64,000 nucleotides of DNA from Pseudomonas sp. Bc-h (GCF_002080045.1 NZ_MUIN01000007.1:214421-278420); one strand, 5' to 3'; positions 8,491 to 20,899 are shown, numbered from the stretch's first letter. Notes: generated by a model not told the origin, from the sequence alone. Program-made: numbers and translations.

Positions 8491-9539
8491 CGAGCACTGA
8501 CCTCTTGCACCGCGCTCGACTCGGTATCGATACTCGCATCCACCGACATGCCAACCCGCAGGCGGCTGAGCAGTGGCTGTTGAGCATCAAGGACGATCTT
8601 CACCGGCAGCCGCTGGACGACTTTGGTGAAGTTGCCGGTGGCGTTGTCAGGCTTGATCGCGGCGAAGGTCACGCCGCTGGCCGGGGCGATGCTCTGCACA
8701 TGGCCCTTGAGGGTTTCACCGGGGAAGGTATCGACCCGAATCTGCACCGCCTGCCCCTCAGCGACGCGGGTGAGCTGGGTTTCCTGAAAGTTGCCGACCA
8801 CGTACACCTGATGCAGCGGCACGATCGACAGCAGCCGCGCGCCAGGCGTCACGTAGTTGCCGATACGAACGGCGCGCTCGCCCACCATGCCATCGACCGG
8901 CGCGACGATACGCGTGTAGGACAACTGCAATTGCCCCTGATCGTGGGCCGCCTCGGCGCGCTTGAGCCCGGCTTGGGCGGCATGCTGTTGCGCGGTCAGG
9001 ATGTCCACCTGCTTGCGATCCGCCGCCAATGACGCGACCGCGCTGTTCTGCCGCGCGCGGGCAGTGTCGATGCGGTTCCGCGCCTGCTGAGCGTTCTGCA
9101 CGGTACCCGCGCCCATCCCGGCCAGATGCGAATAACGCGCCTGTTCCTGCTCGGCGAAGGTGACCTCGGCCTTGCTCGCAGACAATGTCGCCTCGGTCTG
9201 GGAAATCACCGAGGTCTGCCGTTGCAGAACGGCATTGGCCTGTTCGAGCTGTGCCTTGGCCGTCAGCACGTCAGCCTCGGAGGATGCCAGCGCAGTGAGG
9301 AAATCCCGGTCGTCGATCACCGCCAGCAGTTGCCCGGCCTTGACCTGCTGGTTGTCCTCCACCAACACCTGGCTGATGAAACCCGCCACTTTCGGCGCAA
9401 CGTTGGAGTAGTCCGCCGCGATGTAGGCGTCGTTGGTGCTCTGCTGCCCGCCGGTGCCGGTGAAACCGTAGATACCGACAGCCGCCACCGCGATCACGGC
9501 TCCACACAAGGCCAGGGTTTGTTTTGAAGTCATGCTCAT
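8487..9539 (-). CDS. HlyD/EmrA-type membrane fusion protein
   Basis: About 350 residues. A single membrane anchor lies at residues 7-25, followed by the biotinyl-lipoyl segment (NDAYIAADYSNVAPKVAGFI), a long coiled-coil hairpin, and a beta-barrel with the VDGMVGER and GNFQETQ signatures of EmrA-like adaptors. It connects the inner-membrane MFS pump to the NodT channel. The start was set at the ATG at 9539; a TTG eight codons earlier is also in frame, but the ATG has a GAGAA sequence before it. It lies 42 bases downstream of the pump gene. Confidence 0.9.
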   Translation of the reverse strand: MSMTSKQTLALCGAVIAVAAVGIYGFTGTGGQQSTNDAYIAADYSNVAPKVAGFISQVLVEDNQQVKAGQLLAVIDDRDFLTALASSEADVLTAKAQLEQANAVLQRQTSVISQTEATLSASKAEVTFAEQEQARYSHLAGMGAGTVQNAQQARNRIDTARARQNSAVASLAADRKQVDILTAQQHAAQAGLKRAEAAHDQGQLQLSYTRIVAPVDGMVGERAVRIGNYVTPGARLLSIVPLHQVYVVGNFQETQLTRVAEGQAVQIRVDTFPGETLKGHVQSIAPASGVTFAAIKPDNATGNFTKVVQRLPVKIVLDAQQPLLSRLRVGMSVDASIDTESSAVQEVSAR

Positions 9540-9581
9540 GGGAATGTTCTCAAAGTGTCTCAAATAAGGGCTTCGCGAAAA

Positions 9582-11156
9582 TCAGCCGGCGGCGCGCGGC
9601 GGATAGACCCGGCTCGGCATCAGCGGGATCAGCAGAATCAGCGCAGCGGCGACCCAGCCCATGCAGTAATAGAGATCGATGCTGGTAAGGGTCACCACCT
9701 GCTCATGGATGCGATGCGCCAGCGAGGCCAGCGAATCCTGGCCCGCCAGCTCCGGGGTATTGCCGAGGCGGTCAACCAGCACATTGGAATGAAAGTGCTG
9801 ACGTGAGGTGGTCAGGTAATCCAGCACGCCGGTGGCAATGACCGACGCCAGGCCGCGCACCGTGTTGAACCACGCCGAAGCAAAGGGCCCGTCGGGCGGC
9901 GCGATCCCGCCCGTGGCCTGCATCAGCAACGGCATGACCGCCATGGGCTGGCCGATCACCTGCAGCAGTTGCAGGCTGTAGAAGTTGTCGCGAATCCACT
10001 CCGGGCTCATCTGCGTCGCGGCAAAGCAGTACAGCGCCAGCAGCCCCAGCCCCGCCGTCAGCACCCAGCGGCAATCGACCTTGCGGATGTTGCACAGCGC
10101 CGCCGCCAGCGGCAGCGCGAGCAATTGCGGCAAAGCCACCAGCAACATCATCGGCGCCGTCTGCAAGGGCCGGTAACCATGCACCTGCGCCAGGTACGCC
10201 GATGGAATCGAGCCGACCGCCGTCAGCACCACCAGCACCCCGCCCAGGGTCAGCAAGGCATGGGACAGGTTGAGGTTGGAGAGCATCTGTAGCTTGAAAA
10301 ACGGCACCGGGGCGAACCATTCATTGATCATGAACAGCACCAACAGCACAAGACCGCCGCTGAGCAGGCCTGTGATCAGGCTGGACTCGAACCAGTCCAG
10401 ACGATTGCCCTGCAACAGGCCGGTCACCAGCATGCAGATGGCTGGAGTGCCGAGCAGTACGCCACGCCAGTTGAATTGCTTGAAGCGTTCGAGGCGCAGC
10501 GGGTCCTGAGGAATGCCGTGGGCAATGGCGATCATCGCCACAACGCAAGGTGTGATGACCTGCCAGAACGTCCACTGCCAGTTGAAGTATTCGGTCCACA
10601 GCGCTGCCAGCGGCGTGCCGAGACTCGGTGCGAAAGTGGCCGTCAACGCGTAGCCTGCCAGGCCGTACAGCTTGATGTCCGGGGGCAGAAAACGCAGGGC
10701 GACGGTCATCAGCATCGGCGGCAGGCACCCCGCCGCCAGCCCCTGCAACGCCCGCAGCAGCACGAAGCTGTGGTAATCCGGCGCCAGCGGGCAAAGCAAC
10801 GCCAGTACCACGAACGCGGCAATGGCGCCCAGGGTAAAGCGACGCAACGACAGGGTGACCGCGAACCAGGGCGCAAAGGCCGTGGCGGTCAGCGAGGTGG
10901 CCGAGTAAAGAGAAGTGACCCAGGTGGCTTCGTCATAGCCGATGAACATGGCGCCGCGAATGTCGGCCAGCGCGATGCGTGTCACGCCTTCGTTGATTCC
11001 CGCCACCAGCACGGCCAGCAATACACCCACCAGCCCGATCACGGTTTGCAGGCCGAACGCGCCTGGCGCGGCTGCCTTGGCCGGTTGCAGGGATACAGCC
11101 GCCGTCACAGCGCGAGGCTCTGTGGGACCGACATGGGGCGCGGCATAAGCAATCAA
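9582..11156 (-). CDS. DHA2-family MFS drug:H+ antiporter (EmrB-like)
   Basis: Up to 524 residues with fourteen predicted membrane segments, as in the DHA2 (14-TMS) family. Characteristic pieces are the IGYDEATWVTSLYSATS stretch in the first helices and the antiporter-type G-x8-G-x3-GP-like region around residue 150. The start is unclear: the outermost in-frame initiator is a TTG directly abutting a GGAG, too close for normal spacing, and a GTG at 11105 is the main alternative. It is the first gene of an efflux operon with the adaptor and channel downstream. No dedicated regulator is adjacent. Confidence 0.87.
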   Translation of the reverse strand: MIAYAAPHVGPTEPRAVTAAVSLQPAKAAAPGAFGLQTVIGLVGVLLAVLVAGINEGVTRIALADIRGAMFIGYDEATWVTSLYSATSLTATAFAPWFAVTLSLRRFTLGAIAAFVVLALLCPLAPDYHSFVLLRALQGLAAGCLPPMLMTVALRFLPPDIKLYGLAGYALTATFAPSLGTPLAALWTEYFNWQWTFWQVITPCVVAMIAIAHGIPQDPLRLERFKQFNWRGVLLGTPAICMLVTGLLQGNRLDWFESSLITGLLSGGLVLLVLFMINEWFAPVPFFKLQMLSNLNLSHALLTLGGVLVVLTAVGSIPSAYLAQVHGYRPLQTAPMMLLVALPQLLALPLAAALCNIRKVDCRWVLTAGLGLLALYCFAATQMSPEWIRDNFYSLQLLQVIGQPMAVMPLLMQATGGIAPPDGPFASAWFNTVRGLASVIATGVLDYLTTSRQHFHSNVLVDRLGNTPELAGQDSLASLAHRIHEQVVTLTSIDLYYCMGWVAAALILLIPLMPSRVYPPRAAG

Positions 11157-11299
11157 CTCCGGGAATCAGGATCATTGCCGGTAGTTTAAAAAGCTTCGCC
11201 GATGAGAAATATTGACATTTGGGCAGTGTATGAGTGCATCAGACGCACGAATCGCCAAGCGATTACTGCCGCCTCATGCATCACACATCCTCACCGCGA

Positions 11300-12226
11300 T
11301 CACGCGTGTTCGCTGTCCCAGAACCGTTTGTACATCCCCAGCTTGCGCTTCAGAGGCCGCGACAGCCGCGCCTCTTCCTTGCCCAACTTGAACGCCAGCA
11401 ACTTGAGGCCGTTGCGCAGGAAAGACGCCGGCCACAGGTACCAGCGGCGGATGCCAAGGAAATCCAGTTCCGACTTCACGTAGCGCAAGCCCTCGCCACG
11501 CACACCGCCGAACCGAGCATGAATCCACGATTCCCGCGCTTGAAACACGCCGATATCGAAGTAGCGACGAAACTCCTCGCGCAGGGTGTAGTTGTGGGAA
11601 TGGCGACACACCGCCGAACCCTGATAGGCGACTTTCCAGTGGGACAGCAGCATTTTCGCAGCGACATACATGTCTTCGGAAAGGATCACGTGGGGCGGAA
11701 AACCACCCACTGCGCGCAATGCATCCCGTCGATATGCGGCAAAAGAGTTGGACATGAACGGGACCTTGATCCCCAGTTCGGGTACGTCGGCCAGGGTCTT
11801 GATGCGTGAGACTGGCGGGTAGTTGAACCACCGCGCGTGTTGCGACAGCACGGTAGCGTCGAGATGCGGCAACTGGCGCCCGCAAACGGCGCCCACCAGT
11901 GGGTCTTCGAAGGGCGCGAGGATGTTCTCGACCGCGCGAGGGTCTTCCAGATAAGCGTCTTGGGTAAGGTAGACGAAGACGTCATAACGCGGGTGGGTCT
12001 CGGCCATCATCTGCCGCGTGCCACCGTGGTTGAAGTCTTTGCCGTCGATACTGATCACGTCGTTACAGCGCGAGCGCGCCAGCTCCAACGTGCCATCGGT
12101 GGAGCTGGAATCGACGATCAGGGTGTCGAACTCAGCGGTCTGGGCCCACAGGGAATCAAGCAGTCGCTCAAGCTCCCGACGGCCGTTGTACGTCGGGATC
12201 ACACACGCCACACGCAAAGGCTGCAT
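11300..12226 (-). CDS. Family 2 glycosyltransferase, rhamnosyltransferase-like
   Basis: 308 residues with a GT-A fold: the N-terminus ACVIPTYNGRRELERLLDSL and the DSSSTDGT nucleotide-binding loop are diagnostic of GT2. The central LTQDA segment supplies a D-x-D-like metal site, and SEDMYVAAKML contains the ED catalytic-base motif. The GKDFNHGGTR and FMSNSFAAYRR segments resemble bacterial rhamnosyltransferases used in LPS core or EPS assembly. The ATG at 12226 was preferred over one six codons upstream because GGAG precedes it by seven bases. It is a monocistronic gene between efflux and molybdopterin genes; acceptor unknown. Confidence 0.85.
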   Translation of the reverse strand: MQPLRVACVIPTYNGRRELERLLDSLWAQTAEFDTLIVDSSSTDGTLELARSRCNDVISIDGKDFNHGGTRQMMAETHPRYDVFVYLTQDAYLEDPRAVENILAPFEDPLVGAVCGRQLPHLDATVLSQHARWFNYPPVSRIKTLADVPELGIKVPFMSNSFAAYRRDALRAVGGFPPHVILSEDMYVAAKMLLSHWKVAYQGSAVCRHSHNYTLREEFRRYFDIGVFQARESWIHARFGGVRGEGLRYVKSELDFLGIRRWYLWPASFLRNGLKLLAFKLGKEEARLSRPLKRKLGMYKRFWDSEHA

Positions 12227-12316
12227 AACAAAACTCCGAGGCAAATACTGGATGCCTATTTGTCATGACACGCTTTGAGGGTAGCGCAGGATCCCGTGGC
12301 TGGATCCAACCGCCTG

Positions 12317-13531
12317 TCAGCCCATCACTTCACTCAACGGGATGAAGTTGAGCAAATCGCCTTCGGCCACGGTGGTGCCTTCGATCACCTCGATCAGCCC
12401 ATCGGCCCAGGCGGCGCTGCGCAACACGCCCGAGCTCTGGTTGCGATAGGCGACCAGACGGCCCTGCTCCAGCCGGCCGCGCAGGTATTCGCGGCGAGTG
12501 CCGGGTTTGTCCCAGACGAAACCCGCCGGGACCTTGAATTGCAGCGGCTTGACCTCCTGCACACCCAGACGGCGCAACAGATAAGGCCTTGCGAGCAAAG
12601 CGAAAGTCACCAGCGTTGACGCGGGATTACCCGGCAGGCCGATCACCGGCACTCCGCGAAAGTGGCCGAAGGTCAGCGGTTTGCCGGGCTTGATCGCCAG
12701 TTTCCACAGGGAGATTTCACCCTCTTCGCGCAATGCGTGGCCCAGGAAGTCCGCCTCGCCCACCGACACACCGCCCGTGGACAGAATCAGGTCGACATCG
12801 CCCAGAGCGCCCAATGCAGCGCGGGTTTTTTCCAGGTTATCCGGGAGAATCCCGGCGTCCACTACCTCACAGCCCAGACGCTTGAGCCAGCTGCATAACA
12901 ACACGCGATTGCTGTTGTAGATCTGCCCCGGCCCCAGCGGCAGGCCTGGCTCGATCAGCTCATCGCCGGTGGACAGCACGGCAACCCGCGCCCGGCGCAC
13001 GACGTCCAGCCGCGCCAGGCCCATGGTTGCGGCCAAGCCCATTTCGATCGGCGTCATCACTGTGCCGGCGTCCAGCACCTTGTCACCGACAGTCGTTTCC
13101 TGACCTTTGGGGCGGATGTTCTGCTGCGGGCTCAACGGCTCGCTGAAACGCACGCGTTCATCAGCCTGAACCTCGGCGTTTTCCTGCATCTCGACGCAGT
13201 CCGCACCTTGCGGCACAGGCGCGCCGGTGAAGATTCGCGCACAGGTCCCCGGCTGCAAGGGGTCCGGCGCCTGACCTGCAAAGATCCGCTGACTGACCGG
13301 CAATGGCTCCCCGGTCCAGTCCGCTACACGCAGGGCATAGCCGTCCATGGCGCTGTTCGGCCATGGCGGCAGGTCAAGCGTGGAAATAAGGTCAGTGGCG
13401 AGGATCCGGCCCTGCGCATCCGCCAGCGCAACGCTCTCACGGTCGTGGATCGGCGCAGCTTCGGCCAGGCTCATCAGGCGTTCCATGGCCTCTTCCACCG
13501 GCATCAGGCTACGCACTTCAGGCTTGCTCAT
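12317..13531 (-). CDS. moeA: Molybdopterin molybdotransferase MoeA
   Basis: 404 residues, the family length. It inserts molybdate into adenylylated molybdopterin, the last common step of molybdenum cofactor synthesis. Domain features are intact: an N-terminal linker with [17 protein letters not shown], the MoCF-like domain with [12 protein letters not shown], and the C-terminal beta domain after IGLPGNPAS. It starts at ATG six bases after moaB on the same strand, so moaB-moeA form an operon, divergent from mobA. Confidence 0.95.
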   Translation of the reverse strand: MSKPEVRSLMPVEEAMERLMSLAEAAPIHDRESVALADAQGRILATDLISTLDLPPWPNSAMDGYALRVADWTGEPLPVSQRIFAGQAPDPLQPGTCARIFTGAPVPQGADCVEMQENAEVQADERVRFSEPLSPQQNIRPKGQETTVGDKVLDAGTVMTPIEMGLAATMGLARLDVVRRARVAVLSTGDELIEPGLPLGPGQIYNSNRVLLCSWLKRLGCEVVDAGILPDNLEKTRAALGALGDVDLILSTGGVSVGEADFLGHALREEGEISLWKLAIKPGKPLTFGHFRGVPVIGLPGNPASTLVTFALLARPYLLRRLGVQEVKPLQFKVPAGFVWDKPGTRREYLRGRLEQGRLVAYRNQSSGVLRSAAWADGLIEVIEGTTVAEGDLLNFIPLSEVMG

Positions 13532-13537
13532 CGGTGT

Positions 13538-14077
13538 TCACCCACGGGTTGCGCACGGCTCGGCCTTTTTCAGGTGCGGCACGAAGTTGCACGGGCGGAA
13601 ACTGTTGTTCAGTTGATCGGCGAGGATGCCGTCCCAGCCAGTGCGCACCGCGTTGGTCGAACCAGGCAGGCAGACCACCAGCGTGCCATTGGCCAGCCCG
13701 GCCAAAGCGCGGGACTGAATAGTGGAGCTGCCGATGTCGGGTACCGAGATCTGGCGGAACAGCTCACCAAAACCATCGACCTGTTTGTCCAGCAGACAGG
13801 TCACGGCCTCCGGCGTGCTGTCGCGACCGGTGAAGCCGGTGCCGCCGGTGATCAGCACCACCTGCACCTCATCGTCGGCGATCCAGGTGGCGACCTGAGC
13901 GCGAATCTTGTAGAGGTCGTCCTTGAGCAGAACGCGCTCGATCAGGCCGTGACCGGCGGTGGTCAGGCGGTCGACGAACATTTGCCCAGAGGTGTCATTT
14001 TCGAAAGTACGGGTGTCGCTGACGGTAAGAACGGCAATATTCAACGGCACAAAAGGTGTGTCAGCCTTGGCTTTCAT
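13538..14077 (-). CDS. moaB: Molybdenum cofactor biosynthesis protein MoaB
   Basis: 179 residues of the MoCF (MogA/MoaB) fold: [16 protein letters not shown] at the start, and [15 protein letters not shown], the molybdopterin-binding loop, near residue 75. It adenylylates or binds molybdopterin before molybdate insertion. It is followed six bases later by moeA, and the 78-base gap to the divergent mobA must hold both promoters. In pseudomonads this protein usually takes the MogA role, so functional overlap with MogA cannot be excluded. Confidence 0.94.
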   Translation of the reverse strand: MKAKADTPFVPLNIAVLTVSDTRTFENDTSGQMFVDRLTTAGHGLIERVLLKDDLYKIRAQVATWIADDEVQVVLITGGTGFTGRDSTPEAVTCLLDKQVDGFGELFRQISVPDIGSSTIQSRALAGLANGTLVVCLPGSTNAVRTGWDGILADQLNNSFRPCNFVPHLKKAEPCATRG

Positions 14078-14155
14078 TGGCTAGGTCCGGTTGTCGGGGA
14101 AACAGTGCGGTGTTATATCACAGCACTCTTTTTTTCTCCGCTGACCGAGTTCGCC

Positions 14156-14761
14156 ATGACTGCATTCGACGCCCTGCCACCCTGCTCGATCCTGCTGCTG
14201 GCCGGCGGTCAGGGCCAGCGCATGGGCGGGCGCGACAAGGGCCTGATCGAATGGCGCGGCGAGCCGCTGATCCAGCACCTGCATCGGCTGACCCGGCCGT
14301 TGACTGATGACCTCATCATTTCTTGCAACCGCAATCGCGAGCGCTACCAAGCGTTCGCCGACCACCTGGTGCAGGACGACGAAAGTGACTTTCCCGGGCC
14401 CTATGCCGGCATCCGTGCCGGGCTTGCGGTGGCCCGCCATGATTTCTTGCTGGTGATGCCCTGCGACACGCCGTTGCTGGATCTGGCACTGCTGCAAGGC
14501 TTGCGTCGCAGCGCTGCTGAACATCACGACAAACCGGTGATGATTCGTCAGGGCGAGCAGTGGGAGCCGCTGTTGTGCTGTATTCCCACGCGGCATGCGC
14601 AGGTGTTCGAGCAACACTGGCAACAGGGGCAACGCAGCCCGCGCCGGACCATGGCTGAGCTGGGCGCGGTGCCCTTGCAATGCGAGGCGAATGACACTCG
14701 GCTGGCCAATCTCAATACACCGGATTTATTGATCGACATCAATCCACAGGTTTCTCGGTGA
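14156..14761 (+). CDS. mobA: Molybdenum cofactor guanylyltransferase MobA
   Basis: 201 residues. The N-terminal GTP-binding loop [17 protein letters not shown] is the MobA signature, and PCDTPLL near residue 100 carries the metal-binding aspartate. It links GMP to Mo-molybdopterin to make the bis-MGD cofactor used by DMSO-reductase-family enzymes such as formate dehydrogenases and nitrate reductases. A much longer upstream frame is open but lies over moaB/moeA on the opposite strand; the ATG at 14156 gives the correct N-terminus. Divergent from moaB-moeA. The one bis-MGD-type enzyme gene visible in the window (31892-33921) is broken. Confidence 0.94.
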   Translation: MTAFDALPPCSILLLAGGQGQRMGGRDKGLIEWRGEPLIQHLHRLTRPLTDDLIISCNRNRERYQAFADHLVQDDESDFPGPYAGIRAGLAVARHDFLLVMPCDTPLLDLALLQGLRRSAAEHHDKPVMIRQGEQWEPLLCCIPTRHAQVFEQHWQQGQRSPRRTMAELGAVPLQCEANDTRLANLNTPDLLIDINPQVSR

Positions 14762-14837
14762 TGTTTCATGGAACTTTGCTGACAACCGTTGCGTCAGAAA
14801 CTTCACTACATAAAGAATTACCCTCGGAGACACAGTA

Positions 14838-15062
14838 ATGAAACAACGGACTATTCCCGCAGCCTTCCTGCTCGCACTTGGCCTTGCCTCCCTCGCCGGT
14901 TGCTCTTCGCCCACTGTGATCACCCTGAACGACGGCCGTGAAATTCAGGCTACGGACGCGCCGAAATACGACGAAGAATCCGGTTTCTATGAGTTCAAAC
15001 AGCTGGACGGCAAAGAAACCCGCATCAACAAGGATCAGGTTCGGACCGTAAAAGAACTGTGA
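14838..15062 (+). CDS. Small lipoprotein of the YgdI/YgdR (DUF903) family
   Basis: 74 residues with a lipobox (LASLAGC) at about residue 22, giving a mature domain of about 50 residues with the YgdR-like SH3 pattern: TLNDGREIQATDAP, YEFKQLDGKETRINKD and a closing VRTVKEL. The protein should be anchored in the outer or inner membrane facing the periplasm; its role is not established in the family. A GGAG precedes the ATG by eight to nine bases, and a strong intrinsic terminator follows 21 bases after the stop, so it is a single-gene unit. Confidence 0.9.
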   Translation: MKQRTIPAAFLLALGLASLAGCSSPTVITLNDGREIQATDAPKYDEESGFYEFKQLDGKETRINKDQVRTVKEL

Positions 15063-15083
15063 TGCCTGGTTGAACCCTAAAAG

Positions 15084-15110
15084 ACCCGCCTTGATTGGCG
15101 GGTTTTTTTT
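15084..15110 (+). terminator. Rho-independent terminator after the YgdR-like gene
   Basis: A 7-bp GC-rich stem (ACCCGCC pairing with GGCGGGT) with the loop TTGATT is followed directly by eight T residues. It lies 21 bases beyond the lipoprotein stop and is the clearest intrinsic terminator in the window. Confidence 0.92.
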
Positions 15111-15173
15111 GGGAGTTTTTCGGTTGGGCGATGGGTGTGACGATCTGGTTTCTTTAGTGGCGCTGAGATCGGT

Positions 15174-15416
15174 ATCGCTGCCGTCGTGGCCTCCGGCGTC
15201 TCCCACAGGGATTGGTGTTGAGCTCAAGAATCTCGGCTCGACACACAACCCTGCAGCAGTCCGGCTTGCCGGCGCTCCTGGCTTGGCCTGCACCCAAGTC
15301 GCGATGTGTGTCGTCCGAACTATTGCGCGCTTAGAAGCAAGATCAAAAGCGAACGCCGATCTGCAAGCTTTACGCCATCCCTTGTGGGAGACGCCGGAGG
15401 CCACGACGGCAGCGAT
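15174..15416. repeat. Inverted repeat A (about 38-bp arms)
   Basis: The arm at 15174-15212 reappears as its reverse complement at 15377-15416, differing by one extra T. The arms are rich in GCCGTCGTGGCCTCCGG-type sequence and are separated by about 164 bases that hold parts of two other repeats: arm C at 15256-15274 (partner at 15494-15512) and arm B. No gene is credible here; frames crossing it are open on several strands because of base composition. Confidence 0.85.
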
Positions 15417-15608
15417 AGCGGTGGGTCAGTTAGCAGATGGGCCACCAGACACACTGCCATCGCTGCCGGCGGCGGCGCACGAAAGATCGCCACCGCCGGC
15501 AAGCCGGACTGCAAAGAAACCATCCACCTCAGCCCTTGCCCTTGATTTTGATCCTGCTTCTAAGCGCGCAATATTCCAGACACCACAAATCGCGACTTGG
15601 GTGCAGGC
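15286..15608. repeat. Inverted repeat B (about 63-bp arms), interleaved with repeat A
   Basis: 15288-15350 (starting CCTGCACCCAAGTCGCGAT) is matched in reverse complement by 15544-15608, with a few substitutions in the middle. Because arm A' lies between B and B', the order is A, B, A', B', an interleaved layout that cannot be a single hairpin. A shorter C pair (15256-15274 and 15494-15512, a CCGGCTTGCCGG-type palindrome) lies inside the same interval. A further partial B copy is at 30888-30931. Confidence 0.85.
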
Positions 15609-15620
15609 TGAACGCAGGTG

Positions 15621-15845
15621 GCGCTCCGTGGGCCGAGCGGCATGGATGCCGCGAGAGCCGCCCCCCGCCATGGATGGCGGATGGCGGCGGGCCCACGGAG
15701 CGTCGCCGGAGTGAAGGAACCCGACGAAGTCGGGCCCAACCAGGAGCAAGGACACTTGGTTACTTGGTGGTGGTGCGGCATTCCGGCTTTCAAGTAACTC
15801 GCCGAAGGCGAAACAGGTCTGGCGTTAGCCAGAACAAAAAACCAT
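15621..15845. repeat. Palindromic intergenic mosaic of the GCTCCGTGGGCC type
   Basis: GCGCTCCGTGGGCC at 15621-15634 pairs with its complement at 15689-15703. Smaller palindromes lie between them (GCGGCATGGATGCCGC at about 15637-15652). The following 15720-15845 holds the sequence ACACTTGGTTACTTGG... and AACTCGCCGAAGGCGAAAC, which I recognise as a type often found between genes in pseudomonads. There is no coding signal, and the segment ends at the stop of the amine oxidase gene. Confidence 0.7.
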
Positions 15846-15849
15846 CCCC

Positions 15850-17145
15850 CTACCCCATCAACTCCCTGAACCGATACCACATCATCCCCAACGCCAACAG
15901 CGGCGAACGCAGCCGCTCACCGCCAGGAAAGGTCCGATGCGGCACACGGGCAAACAACTCCACCGCCCGACTGTCCCGCTCGGCAATCGCCTGCGCCAGA
16001 ATCCGCGCCGCAAAGTGCGTCACGTTCAAACCATGCCCCGAATACCCCTGCGCGTAATACACGTTCGACGCCTTGGGCAAATAGCCGATCTGCGGAAACC
16101 GGTTGGCACTGATGCCGATCATCCCGCCCCACTGATAATCGATCTTCACCCCCTTCAACTGCGGAAAAACCCGCTCCATCTTCGGCCGCATGTAATCGCC
16201 GATATTGGCCGGGTCACGCCCCGAATAATTACAAGCCCCGCCGAACAACAGCCGGTTGTCCGCCGAAAGCCGGTAATAATCCAGCGCCACCCGCTGGTCA
16301 CACAGCGCCATGTTCTGGGGAATCAACCCCCTCGCCCGCTCCGTGCCCAACGGCTCGGTGGCGATGATGTAACTCCCCGCCGGCAGCAGTTTGCCGGTCA
16401 GCGCCGGTTCCAGTTTTTCCAGAAACGCATCGCAGGCCAGCACCACATGACGGGCCGTCACCTGGCCGTGATCGGTAAACACCTGCACCTTGTCGCCATG
16501 CACGATGCGCCGTACCGGGCTCGCCTCGTACAGAACAGCGCCCTTCTGCTCCGCCAGCCGCGCTTCGGCCAGAATCAGCTTGAGCGGATGCAGATGACCC
16601 GAGCCCATGTCGATCAGCCCGCCCGCATAGGCCGACGAACTCACCACCTCATGCAGCGCGTGTTTTTCCACCAGGCGCAACGGGTGCGGGTAACCCTGCT
16701 CGGTCAGCGCCTGCAATTCCTCCTGCAACCCTTTCCAGTGCGACTGCGTATTGGCCAGATCGCAATAGCCCCAGCGCAGGTCGCAATCGAGCCCGTTCTG
16801 CTGCACCCGTTGACGCACGATGTCGACCGACTCGGTCCCCGCCTGCTGCAAATAACGCACGCCCTCTTTTCCGACCCAGCGCTCGACGCCACTGACGTCA
16901 TGCCCCAGCCCGCGAATCAGTTGCCCGCCGTTGCGACCGCTGGCGCCCCAGCCGATGCGCTGGGCCTCCAGCAGCACCACCGACAGACCGCGTTCGGCCA
17001 GTTCCAGCGCCGTGTTCACCCCGGTGAAGCCACCGCCGATGACGCAGACGTCGGCGCTGATCGTGCTGTCCAGCGAGGCGCGCTCGGCTGCCGACCCGAC
17101 AGAGGCGGCATAGTAGGAGCCGGTGTGTGGCAGTGCAGCAGGCAT
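15850..17145 (-). CDS. FAD-dependent gamma-glutamylputrescine oxidase-like protein (PuuB type)
   Basis: 431 residues of the D-amino-acid oxidase (DAO) fold. An N-terminal Rossmann motif (VCVIGGGFTGVNTALELAERG) follows a short TGSYYAAS lead typical of PuuB, and WGASGRNGGQLIRG binds FAD; the C-terminal QGYSGHGLN is also family-typical. It would oxidise gamma-glutamylputrescine to the aldehyde. The ATG at 17145 has an AAGGA nine to ten bases upstream. It follows a polyamine-binding protein gene and a GS-like ligase gene on the same strand, which supports the polyamine role. Confidence 0.88.
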   Translation of the reverse strand: MPAALPHTGSYYAASVGSAAERASLDSTISADVCVIGGGFTGVNTALELAERGLSVVLLEAQRIGWGASGRNGGQLIRGLGHDVSGVERWVGKEGVRYLQQAGTESVDIVRQRVQQNGLDCDLRWGYCDLANTQSHWKGLQEELQALTEQGYPHPLRLVEKHALHEVVSSSAYAGGLIDMGSGHLHPLKLILAEARLAEQKGAVLYEASPVRRIVHGDKVQVFTDHGQVTARHVVLACDAFLEKLEPALTGKLLPAGSYIIATEPLGTERARGLIPQNMALCDQRVALDYYRLSADNRLLFGGACNYSGRDPANIGDYMRPKMERVFPQLKGVKIDYQWGGMIGISANRFPQIGYLPKASNVYYAQGYSGHGLNVTHFAARILAQAIAERDSRAVELFARVPHRTFPGGERLRSPLLALGMMWYRFRELMG

Positions 17146-17156
17146 GGGGGCGTTCC

Positions 17157-19648
<2,492 letters not shown>

Positions 19649-19899
19649 GGGACCTCTGGGGGTGACGACGAATCGTGGCGCGCGGAGATTGGGCCCGAAC
19701 GCTGTGCTGGGCCAATCCTGGAAGATCCTCGGTGCAGCGGTCTATCCACTTTCGAACGGTGCCAGCGCTTCATTTTGGTGCGAGCGTGCGACCTGTTCGT
19801 TCATTACCGACATCCCTGAGCGCACCGGTTGCCCGGCCCCGAGCGGCACTGCTAAGGTGCTGGCACCTCCTAATAACAGCGCAAACGCGCAGGCCATTT

Positions 19900-20775
19900 A
19901 TGTCGGTCAAGGTATTCGAAACCGTCGCCGCCGATCAGCAAGGCATATCGAACGCGGGCTGGAGCCTGCACTACGCGCAGATGTCTTCGGGACAGTTCAA
20001 GGGTCGTCTGGTGGAGGCGGAACTGGGCGGCGTGCAAGTCTACGAAGAGCACATGAACACCCGCATCGAGCAGTACTACAAGGCGCCGAACGATGCCTTG
20101 GTGTTCAGTTTCGACATGAGCGACCGCGCTTTGTATCTGCTGGACGCCAGCACCCAGAACCTTTGGATTACCCCGGAAAACTATCGCGAAATCGCCGTGG
20201 TGATCAGGCAGGAAAGCCTCGGCACCCGGCACCTGCATCGCACCTTCGAAGACCTGCTGCTGACCCCGCTCAAATCCCCTCACGGCACCCTGTTCAGCAC
20301 TTGGCTGAGCACCCTGCTGACGCGCATGACTCGGGCCGAGGGATCGGAGTCGAATCACCTGGGCGATCAGTTGATCGAAGACTGTCTGTTCGTGCTGGAG
20401 CAATCCGACCCCACGCGCCTGAGCGATAGCAATCTGCGGGTGCGGGATCAGCGCAAGATCGTGCAACGGGTGTTCGAACAGCTCAGCGCCTACCCGACCG
20501 AGAACTTCAGCGTGGCGCAACTGGCCGAGACGGCGGATACGTCGTTCCAGCAGTTGCGCAAGGCTTTCAATGAATGCGTCGGCATGGCCCCGACCGCCTG
20601 GCTGCGGACTCGACGCCTGAACCTGGCGCGTCAGGATCTCTTGTCAGCCAAGACCGAAGACACCAACGTTGCCGAAGTTGCGATGCGCTATTCCTTCTGG
20701 CATCTGGGGCGATTCGCGGAAACCTACCGCAACCTGTTTCTGGAATATCCGAGTCAGACCCTGGCCCGCAAATAG
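19900..20775 (+). CDS. AraC-family transcriptional regulator
   Basis: 291 residues. The N-terminal 170 residues form an AraC-binding-type effector domain without an obvious cupin histidine pattern; the C-terminal 100 residues have the two HTH motifs, with NFSVAQLAETADTSFQQLRKAF and the conserved FWHLGRFAETYRNLF P-S core. The start at 19900 is a choice: the frame is open a further 75 codons upstream, but that stretch shows no family resemblance. It is divergent from the polyamine operon (gap 19649-19899) and is its likely regulator. Confidence 0.86.
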   Translation: MSVKVFETVAADQQGISNAGWSLHYAQMSSGQFKGRLVEAELGGVQVYEEHMNTRIEQYYKAPNDALVFSFDMSDRALYLLDASTQNLWITPENYREIAVVIRQESLGTRHLHRTFEDLLLTPLKSPHGTLFSTWLSTLLTRMTRAEGSESNHLGDQLIEDCLFVLEQSDPTRLSDSNLRVRDQRKIVQRVFEQLSAYPTENFSVAQLAETADTSFQQLRKAFNECVGMAPTAWLRTRRLNLARQDLLSAKTEDTNVAEVAMRYSFWHLGRFAETYRNLFLEYPSQTLARK

Positions 20776-20899
20776 AGAAAAGCGCGGCCCCATCGCCTTG
20801 TTACGACTGGCCGGCGGCGGTGAGCTTTCATACGCCGTTGGCAATCCGTGCGGCTACAGGGATTCAGTTCGGCGGAAGCTGATCGGATCGCCGCAAGCG

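Noticed and set aside
15070..15714. A 214-codon plus-strand frame spanning the terminator and repeats
   Set aside because: It begins over the terminator and covers inverted repeats A to B; the apparent protein is a by-product of repeat composition.
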